A stretch of DNA of 7,135 nt. Origin: Chloroflexota bacterium. GTDB lineage: Bacteria > Chloroflexota > Dormibacteria > CF-121. The notes beneath the pieces are model-generated. The model saw nothing but the letters and a program-made list of their open reading frames with translations. It was not told the origin of the DNA and searched no databases. Every line of letters begins with the position of its first letter. Within the stretch, counting starts at the first letter, position 1. Where the stretch lies: NCBI GenBank assembly GCA_005889395.1, contig VBFX01000041.1, forward strand, positions 1 through 7,135, in the 5' to 3' direction. The position numbers and the translations under genes were made by a program. Below are positions 1 through 5,479 of this stretch, piece by piece.

Positions 1-396
1 GTCAACGGCGAGTACGAGGGCGATCGCGCCGGAGATACGGGCCAGGTGATAGGCGGCGATCAGCGGCAAATGAAGCAGCGCCGCCAGGTGGCCGAACAGC
101 AGGTAGAAGGAAAAGAGGAAGACGCCGCCGTGGGGCTCGCTGGTGTAGGGGTCGTTCCAGAGCCATGCGCCGTCCGCTCCCTGGCGCATCTTGGCGAGGT
201 AGGTCGTGGCATCGTCGGCAATGAAGAAGAAACCGGCGAAATGATGTCCCGGCGGGCTCCAGAGATAGGCAAGGAGATAGGGAAGGAGCGAGATGATCGC
301 GACGATCGCAGCGAAGACGAGCGCGAATCGCGGCCATTGCCGTGACACCGGCAGCGGTGCGGCCGACGGTCGACTCAGCGGGAGCGCAGCAGCCAT
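1..396 (-). CDS. GT-C-like polytopic membrane protein, N-terminal part (runs off left edge)
   Basis: An open frame of 132 codons runs from an ATG at 396-394 to the window edge without a stop. It holds a short Ala/Pro-rich cytoplasmic start, a first membrane helix at about residues 24-45, an outward loop, and a second helix at about 92-113. The loop carries Asp61, Asp62, Tyr66, Arg71, Gly73, Trp78, Tyr84, Thr85 and Glu87. The block from Ile59 to Glu87 aligns without gaps to the same loop of the 533-residue protein at 2724-4325, with 14 of 29 residues identical, so the two are paralogues. An acidic residue in the first outward loop is where GT-C enzymes keep their catalytic aspartate, so a lipid-linked sugar transferase is the best guess. 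The ATG lies inside the upstream gene (22-bp overlap). A GTG at 348-346 is an alternative start just ahead of the hydrophobic helix, and neither has a Shine-Dalgarno sequence. The substrate is unknown. This is the second gene of the leftward operon. Confidence 0.8.
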   Translation of the reverse strand, partial: MAAALPLSRPSAAPLPVSRQWPRFALVFAAIVAIISLLPYLLAYLWSPPGHHFAGFFFIADDATTYLAKMRQGADGAWLWNDPYTSEPHGGVFLFSFYLLFGHLAALLHLPLIAAYHLARISGAIALVLAVD

Positions 397-1346
397 GGGG
401 CCAGTAGAAAGAGGGCCAGTGTCGCGAACAACAAGGCGTTGGCCACGACGAACACGGCCGGGTCAGCCGTCTGAGCCGCGCGAAAGCCGGGCTGGTTGAA
501 GGCGGGACCGACCGGCCAGCGGGCGACAACGCTGAAGAGCAGCAGCAGAAGGCCCATCGCGATCGTCGATGGGAGCGGCCAACCGCGCCCGGCGATCGCG
601 ATGAAGCCGAACCAGATGACCGGTAGAAGAAGAACCAGGTGATGCGGCCAGGTGACCGACGACGCGAGCGGTACGAGGGGAAGGAAGGCGGCTGCGCGCA
701 GCATCGCCGGCTGACGGCGCGTCCGCACAACCCAGAGCCCAATGAACGTGAGGATCAAGGTGGGCGCGACCAGGTAGGCCCATGGCACAACCGTCCATGG
801 GGGCGTGTATGGATTGGTGGTTGCCACGCGGGCGATGACGCCCTGCAGCGATTGATTGGCATAGACCGCCGTGCCGGGCGCCAGCGCAGGGACGACCTGT
901 CGAAAGAAGATCAGCGTGTCGTCGAAGCGCAGCAGGGCCGCGGCGGCGGTGAGGGCGATCAAGGCGCCGAGCATGAAGCCCGCCTCCCGGAAGCGGCGGT
1001 CGAGGAGGAGCCAGGCGAGCAGGAGCAGAGGGGTCAACTTCAGCGCAGCCGCCACGCCGAGCGCGGCGCCGAACTTCGCCTTGCCCTGCACGATGCCCAC
1101 GATCCCGGCGGTGACCAGGAGAACGACGAGCAGGTTGGCCTGGCCCTGGACCGCATCGACCCAGAGGGGATAGAAGGTGGCGGTGGCGCAGAGGATCGCC
1201 GTCAGTGCCCACGCTGGTGGCCGGAGCCAGCGGAGCGTAATCACGAGGGCCGCCACCAGCGCGGCTTGCGCGACGAAGGCCGCTCGAACCTTCCGGACGG
1301 CCGGGGTGGCCGTTGCGGCCGGGGCCGCGAAGGGAGGCGTCGACAC
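375..1346 (-). CDS. GT87/DUF2029 glycosyltransferase-like membrane protein lacking the N-terminal third
   Basis: A 323-residue polytopic membrane protein with the C-terminal two-thirds of the GT87 pattern. Visible are Gly68-Gln69 with Asn71 at the start of a helix, Lys103 and Pro106 in the next helix, an outward loop with Asn164 and Ser166 followed by Gly169, and Trp233-Pro-His235-His236 ahead of a late helix. GT87 proteins usually have about 400 residues, with a first outward loop carrying an Asp (Asp58 in PimE) and a Tyr-Pro-Pro segment before the Gly-Gln. Here the Gly-Gln arrives some 80 residues early and those parts are absent. The GTG start at 1346-1344 cannot be moved outward: the same frame meets a TGA 14 codons upstream, then the divergent gene. 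No Shine-Dalgarno sequence is visible. It is either a degraded enzyme or a non-catalytic relative. It is the first gene of a leftward pair and overlaps the next gene by 22 bp. Confidence 0.82.
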   Translation of the reverse strand: MSTPPFAAPAATATPAVRKVRAAFVAQAALVAALVITLRWLRPPAWALTAILCATATFYPLWVDAVQGQANLLVVLLVTAGIVGIVQGKAKFGAALGVAAALKLTPLLLLAWLLLDRRFREAGFMLGALIALTAAAALLRFDDTLIFFRQVVPALAPGTAVYANQSLQGVIARVATTNPYTPPWTVVPWAYLVAPTLILTFIGLWVVRTRRQPAMLRAAAFLPLVPLASSVTWPHHLVLLLPVIWFGFIAIAGRGWPLPSTIAMGLLLLLFSVVARWPVGPAFNQPGFRAAQTADPAVFVVANALLFATLALFLLAPWLLRSR

Positions 1347-1404
1347 TGCCCAGCTATAACGGGCCGGAGAAGGGGTTCCTCACACTCGGCGTTACACCGT
1401 CGTC
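1347..1404. promoter_or_regulatory. Divergent intergenic region, probable back-to-back promoters
   Basis: This 58-bp gap separates two divergent genes and is the only non-coding stretch in the window, so both operons probably start from it. On the plus strand TATAAC at 1355-1360 matches the bacterial -10 consensus at five of six bases and would place a start about 37 bases before the ATG at 1405. No -35 box stands at the usual distance (TCGACA at 1340-1345 is too close). On the minus strand a weaker TATAGC (1358-1353) ends six bases before the GTG at 1346, which would give a leaderless message. A short inverted repeat, TAACG at 1357-1361 and CGTTA at 1390-1394, could be an operator or chance. 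Neither flanking start has a Shine-Dalgarno sequence. Confidence 0.35.
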
Positions 1405-2724
1405 ATGGCTGGGGCTCCCTCGCCGGGCGGTGGAGTTCGGGCCTCACTGACCCGGGCCGCCACCCGGCTGACCACTCCCGTGGGGTACCTCGGCATCCTC
1501 GGCGGACTGCAAGTGCTGCTGCTCTGGGTGCTACGCGAGCGTTACGGGATCTGGCTCGCCGTCGCCAGCACCGCCACGCTGTTTGCCCTCTTGCTCCTCC
1601 TGCGCGCCAGCACACGTCAGTGGCGCCTCAAGCTGTGGGGCATCTCGCTGCTGGGCTTGCTGACCGCAATCGGTCCGACCCTGATCGGCATCCTGCAGCG
1701 CCCGCGCATCGGCCTGACCATGGAGCATGATGGGCTGCTCCAGCTGGAGTCCGCCGTCGACCGCCTGCTCAAGGGGCAACCGATCTACGGCGTGGACTGG
1801 TCCAACACCCCGATGGCCGCGTTCGGCTGGGACCTGACACCCGGCCCCAACCCCGCCCTGCATCACCTGGCCTACTACCCGCTCACGGTTCTCGCCGGCA
1901 TCCCGTTCCGCCTCCTGACCGACGCACTCGGCGTTCCCTTCGACTATCGCCTCGTCCTGATGGCCTTTGGCGTCATTGGACTGATCGCGATCGTCGCGCT
2001 ACCCATCGGTTCGGAACGCCGCTTCCTGCTGATCACGGCCGTCTACGCGAGCCCGATGATCACGCTCTACCTGTGGTCGGGCCGGACCGACATCCAGTTT
2101 CTCGCGATCGTGCTTCTCACCCTCACGCTGCTCGCGCGTGGCCATCCGACACTCGCGGCCGGCGCCCTCGGCGTCGCCGTCGCCTTAAAGCCCTTCGCAT
2201 GGATGGCGGTGCCGTTTCTGCTCCTCGTGCTCGTGATCCGCTGGCGCGCCCAGCACTCGCGCCGCGAGGTCGTCACCAGCCTGGCCGCGCTGGCACTGAC
2301 GCCGATCGCGACCATCGTGCCGTTTTTTCTTGGCAGCCCGCGCGCCTTCTGGACGGATGTCGTGCTCTATACCAGCGGCGGCGTTGCGGATGCCTATCCC
2401 ATCGCCGGCTACGGGTTCGGCGACCTCCTCTACACATTCCACGTCATCGCGCGCCGGACCGACGCCTTTCCCTTTCTGATCTTCCAGCTCGCCGCCGCGC
2501 TGCCGGTCCTCTGGCTGACCGCTCGGGCCTTCCTGCGCCGCCCGACGATCGGGCGCTGGATGGCCGGCTACGCGGCCGTGCTGCTCGCCTTCACGTTCTT
2601 CGCCCGCTTCTTCAACGACAACTATGCCGCCGTGGTCATCACGCTGTTCCTCTTGGTCTTGCCGCTCGGTGGCCTGAGCCTCGCGCCGGCGCCGGCCCTC
2701 GAGGCCGAGCGACTCTCTGCCTGA
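1405..2724 (+). CDS. GT-C fold membrane glycosyltransferase-like protein (GT87/DUF2029-related)
   Basis: A 439-residue protein with about ten membrane helices. The long first outward loop follows the helix at about 80-98 and carries Glu107-His108-Asp109, then Gly124, Pro126 and Tyr128 in a Gly-x-Pro-x-Tyr pattern, then Asn149-Pro150, His153-His154 and Tyr157-Tyr158-Pro159-Leu160 at the entry to the next helix. Later come Gly226-Arg227-x-Asp229, the Lys262-Pro263 pair typical of GT87 enzymes after their Gly-Gln helix, and a late Phe-Asn404-x-Asn406-Tyr407 motif. Asp109 is the best candidate for the catalytic base by analogy with the first-loop Asp of GT-C enzymes. It probably moves a sugar from a polyprenyl-phosphate donor to an acceptor on the outer membrane face. 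The substrate is unknown. The ATG at 1405 is the first start in the frame and has no Shine-Dalgarno sequence; GTG at codon 26 is a weaker alternative. It is the first gene of a three-gene operon, and its stop codon shares a base with the next start. Confidence 0.85.
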   Translation: MAGAPSPGGGVRASLTRAATRLTTPVGYLGILGGLQVLLLWVLRERYGIWLAVASTATLFALLLLLRASTRQWRLKLWGISLLGLLTAIGPTLIGILQRPRIGLTMEHDGLLQLESAVDRLLKGQPIYGVDWSNTPMAAFGWDLTPGPNPALHHLAYYPLTVLAGIPFRLLTDALGVPFDYRLVLMAFGVIGLIAIVALPIGSERRFLLITAVYASPMITLYLWSGRTDIQFLAIVLLTLTLLARGHPTLAAGALGVAVALKPFAWMAVPFLLLVLVIRWRAQHSRREVVTSLAALALTPIATIVPFFLGSPRAFWTDVVLYTSGGVADAYPIAGYGFGDLLYTFHVIARRTDAFPFLIFQLAAALPVLWLTARAFLRRPTIGRWMAGYAAVLLAFTFFARFFNDNYAAVVITLFLLVLPLGGLSLAPAPALEAERLSA

Positions 2725-4325
2725 TGGCCGTCGCGCATCGGCAATGGGAGGCGGAACGCATTTCGCCGCGGGCACGGTTGCCGCGGTTCGCCTGGCGCCG
2801 GTCCCTTGTATTCACTGCCGGCGTCGGGCTGCTGACGATGCCGCCGATCCTGCTCGCCGCGCTTCGCGTCCCGTCGGGCAGTGTGTTCCCCGGCTACGTG
2901 GTGATCGCGCGCGATGCCTACGTGTACCAATCGATGTGGCGCGCGGGCTGGCGCGGTGCCTGGCTCTTCCACCCGGCATACACCGCAGAGACGTTGCCGG
3001 GGATCCTGCTCTACCCCTGGTATCTCTGGCCGGCCCATCTCGTCGGCTGGGCATCGGGGCCCTGGCTCTATCACGCGGCACGACTGCTCGCCGCCGCGGC
3101 CCTGCTGACCGCCGTTTACCTGTTGGTCAAGGAAATCTTCCGGCCTCATCTCCTGCGTCGTTGGGCTTTCGCGCTCTGCGTCTTGGGCGGGGGGATTGGC
3201 GCCGTGCTGCCGCGCGACATCCACCTCGGCCCGCTCACGACCCATGCGACCGAGATGAGTTCGCCGGGGAGCAGCGTCGCCGACCTGGTCTCCATGGCGC
3301 CGCACCTGCCCTGGGCGCTGGCGTTGTTCTGCTGGACGATGGTGGTCGCCCTGCGGCTGCGTCATCGCCGCGACCCACGCCTGGTGGCGATCGGCGTGCT
3401 GGCGGTCGTCGGCCTGCAGCTGATCTACCCGCAGCTCGCGCTGCTGGCTCTCGTGACCGTCGCCGGCTGGGCGCTGCTGCGCCATCAGCGGCGAGCCGTC
3501 GCCTTGGTTGTCCCGGCGGCGGTCGTGCAGCTGCCCTACCTGGGTTACCTGCTCTGGGTCTGGGCGACGACCCCGGATGCCGTGCGCGTCGTCCGTACCT
3601 CACTGGATGTCGGGGACCCGTTTGGTTTCCTGGTGCTCTCGCACCTCGTTGCCAGCGGACTGATCATCATCGCCTTCGTGAGCCGGCGGTTGCGCGGTGA
3701 TCTCGTGCTTCCCGCGCTTTGGATCGTGGGAATGACGGTCTTCATGTTTCTCCCCGGCCTGAGCGGCACCCTCGGTCGCAGCTTCATGGCGAGCTCGGTG
3801 CCCTTTGGCCTGTGCGCCGCCCCCGGCCTTCTCGTCGTGCTTCGCCGCGTGCGCGATGTCCGTTGGCGCCGCCGGGTGCTGGCGCTCACGCTCGCGGCAT
3901 CGAGCCTGTATGGCATCGTCACCCTGGCGCAGCCGTACTGGATCGCGGCGTTCCGTCTCGATCCATATGCCGAGTACGAGAGCCATGCCGAGGCCGCCCT
4001 GCTCGCGCGCCTCGCTCCCCACGTGTCGGCGCATGATGTGGTGCTGACCACCTATCTCGACGGGATCTTCGTCCCGGCGCAGACGGATGCGCGCGCGTTC
4101 AATGGCCATCCGGAGATGACGATCGACGCCCGCCGCAAGTCGGACGACGCGCTTGCCTTCTTCACCACCTGGGGCGCCACCCGTCGGGCGACGTTCCTGC
4201 ACGCAAACGGCATCGACTACGTGCTCACCACTGACGCGGGCTTCGCCGCGCGGCTCGCCCCGGATCCCGCTCTGGAGATGATCGATCTCGAGGATACGGC
4301 CGCGCTCTTTCGGGTGCGCCCGTGA
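2724..4325 (+). CDS. GT-C-like polytopic membrane protein with soluble C-terminal domain
   Basis: A 533-residue protein. A basic start is followed by a first helix at about 28-48 and a first outward loop with Asp64, Tyr68, Arg73, Gly75, Gly78, Trp80, Tyr86 and Thr87. Then come about eight to ten more helices up to about 405, and a soluble tail from about 410 to 533. The tail holds Asp438-Val-Val, Pro451-Ala, Gly461-His462-Pro-Glu464, a Phe-Phe at 479-480 and Gly496-Ile-Asp498-Tyr499-Val. Large bacterial GT-C-like proteins often end in such a domain outside the membrane; I recognise the pattern but cannot give it a proven function. The open frame continues upstream of 2724, but that part lies antisense-free inside the previous gene and reads as a shifted frame of it. 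The ATG at 2724 overlaps the previous TGA by one base (TGATG), which suggests coupled translation. The left-edge gene is a paralogue. A sugar transferase acting on an undecaprenyl-type carrier is likely, acceptor unknown. Confidence 0.85.
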   Translation: MAVAHRQWEAERISPRARLPRFAWRRSLVFTAGVGLLTMPPILLAALRVPSGSVFPGYVVIARDAYVYQSMWRAGWRGAWLFHPAYTAETLPGILLYPWYLWPAHLVGWASGPWLYHAARLLAAAALLTAVYLLVKEIFRPHLLRRWAFALCVLGGGIGAVLPRDIHLGPLTTHATEMSSPGSSVADLVSMAPHLPWALALFCWTMVVALRLRHRRDPRLVAIGVLAVVGLQLIYPQLALLALVTVAGWALLRHQRRAVALVVPAAVVQLPYLGYLLWVWATTPDAVRVVRTSLDVGDPFGFLVLSHLVASGLIIIAFVSRRLRGDLVLPALWIVGMTVFMFLPGLSGTLGRSFMASSVPFGLCAAPGLLVVLRRVRDVRWRRRVLALTLAASSLYGIVTLAQPYWIAAFRLDPYAEYESHAEAALLARLAPHVSAHDVVLTTYLDGIFVPAQTDARAFNGHPEMTIDARRKSDDALAFFTTWGATRRATFLHANGIDYVLTTDAGFAARLAPDPALEMIDLEDTAALFRVRP

Positions 4326-5479
4326 GACGGCCGATGGATCGAGCGATGCTCGCGGTGGCCGTGGCCCTGGCCGCCGCCGGATTGGCCGTCATCCTCACCC
4401 AGTCGCCCGCGTCGAGGATGAGCTCCGACTTCACCATCAACTACAGCGCGGGTGTGCTGGTACGGCAGGGCCATCTCGCGGCTCCCTACGACCAGGCGAA
4501 GCTGGGCGCGATCATGCGCGGGGTCGTGCCTGATGGGGCAATCGACCCTCGCCTGCCATTCAGCCTGCCGCTGGCGGCCGCGCTGCCCTACGCCGTCCTG
4601 TCGCTGCTGCCGTTCGAGGTCGCCTTTCACCTCTGCCAGCTCCTCAGCGCCGCCCTCATGCTGATCGCGCTCCTGCTCTTGCAGCGCGGAGCCCCCACCC
4701 TGCCCTCCCCGAACGTCTCAAACGCTCGCATGGCACTAAAGCGCCGCTCGCGTGGGCCGACGGGCCCGGCAAGCGGGGGAGGGAAATACATCGGCCTGGC
4801 GGTGCTCGGTGTGCTGGCCGCCGTTCCCACCTGGGGTGCGTTCACGGAGGGGCAGCCGACCGCGTGGCTCTTGCTCGGCGCCACCATGATCGTGCTGGCG
4901 CTGCGCGCGGATACGCCCGCGCTCGCCGCCGGCGCGGGGATGTTGCTCGCCGTCAAACCGCAATACCTGCCCGTCTATCTCGCCATCCTCTTCGCGGCCC
5001 GACGCTGGCGGTCGCTGGGGGCCGCGGCCACGGGCGGCGCCATCATCCTGCTGAGCCCGCTGGCCGGCGGCGCCGGCGGCTTGAGCGCGATGGTCCACAA
5101 CGCGCTCAGCGCCAACCAGGCCGTTCTGGCGGTGCTCATGGCGCTCTGCTGGCTGGCCTGGCGCCGCCCCCCTTCCGTGATTGGCTTCGCCGCACTTGCC
5201 GGCGCGCTCGCGGTGCTGGCCTCACCCCACGCGCTGCCCCACGACCTCTTGATCCTGGTGGTGCCGGCGTGGCTCGCCATCGTGCTGTACCGCCAGGGTG
5301 CGTTGCCCAATCCATTGCCGGCCTTGCTCGCGATCGACCTCGCGGTCCTGATCGACCTGCGCGGTATCGATATCCCGCTGGGCCCCATCGTCATGACGGC
5401 GGTCGTCGCCTGGTACGGCTGGCAGTTCAGGCAGCGGGCCGCGCAGCAGCGCCGGCCACCGATTGGTCGAGCCGCCTGA
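4322..5479 (+). CDS. GT87/DUF2029 family membrane glycosyltransferase with an in-frame repeat insert
   Basis: A 385-residue polytopic membrane protein. After a first helix (about 8-26), the outward loop carries Asp36, Asn40-Tyr41 and Tyr56-Asp57, the GT87 first-loop pattern whose Asp is catalytic in PimE. Next are Pro79 and Pro83 entering the second helix, Gly177-Gln178, Lys212-Pro213, and late His303, His307 and Asp308. Residues 123-155 are a basic, Pro/Ser/Gly-rich stretch between two helices, encoded by a palindrome-rich segment that looks inserted. It should face the cytoplasm, where an extra loop is tolerated. The outward loop after about residue 248 is short and lacks the Asn-x-Ser segment of the two other GT87 proteins here. 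The GTG start at 4322 overlaps the previous stop as GTGA; ATG at 4334 is an alternative. It is the last gene of the rightward operon and overlaps the convergent gene by 53 bp. It probably transfers a sugar from a polyprenyl-phosphate donor, substrate unknown. Confidence 0.85.
   Translation: MRRPMDRAMLAVAVALAAAGLAVILTQSPASRMSSDFTINYSAGVLVRQGHLAAPYDQAKLGAIMRGVVPDGAIDPRLPFSLPLAAALPYAVLSLLPFEVAFHLCQLLSAALMLIALLLLQRGAPTLPSPNVSNARMALKRRSRGPTGPASGGGKYIGLAVLGVLAAVPTWGAFTEGQPTAWLLLGATMIVLALRADTPALAAGAGMLLAVKPQYLPVYLAILFAARRWRSLGAAATGGAIILLSPLAGGAGGLSAMVHNALSANQAVLAVLMALCWLAWRRPPSVIGFAALAGALAVLASPHALPHDLLILVVPAWLAIVLYRQGALPNPLPALLAIDLAVLIDLRGIDIPLGPIVMTAVVAWYGWQFRQRAAQQRRPPIGRAA
4691..4786. repeat. Palindrome-rich repeat-like insert inside the GT87 reading frame
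   Basis: About 96 bp with layered symmetry. CCCTCCCC at 4703-4710 is answered by GGGGAGGG at 4776-4783. Inside is a small hairpin, GGCAC-TAAA-GCGCC at 4732-4745 with one A-C mismatch, and a second, GGGCC-GACG-GGCCC at 4754-4767. CGCTCGCATGG at 4723-4733 recurs as CGCTCGCGTGG at 4745-4755. Outer arms of the CCCTCCCC/GGGGAGGG type are common in dispersed palindromic repeats of high-GC bacterial genomes. The segment has no stop in the gene's frame and codes for an extra hydrophilic, basic loop. The exact ends are uncertain because no empty-site copy is available. Confidence 0.55.

Noticed and set aside
2..742. Minus-strand open frame of 246 codons at the left edge
   Set aside because: It is a shifted frame over the truncated GT87 gene and the left-edge gene. 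The other frame gives a clean membrane protein homologous to the 533-residue protein.
1361..1390. Possible second copy of the CCCTCCCC/GGGGAGGG repeat in the intergenic region (GGAGAAGGGG)
   Set aside because: Only a loose purine-rich resemblance and no matching second arm, so not enough to call a repeat.
639..1730. Long plus-strand open frame of 363 codons across the divergent region
   Set aside because: It is antisense to the truncated GT87 gene and out of frame with the 1405 gene. Its product is rich in Arg, Gly, Glu and Gln with no membrane or domain pattern, as expected for a shadow frame in GC-rich DNA.
2622..3485. Minus-strand open frame of 287 codons
   Set aside because: It is antisense to the 533-residue protein gene. 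The composition (Gln, Arg, Glu, Pro) is typical of complement frames of hydrophobic, GC-rich genes.
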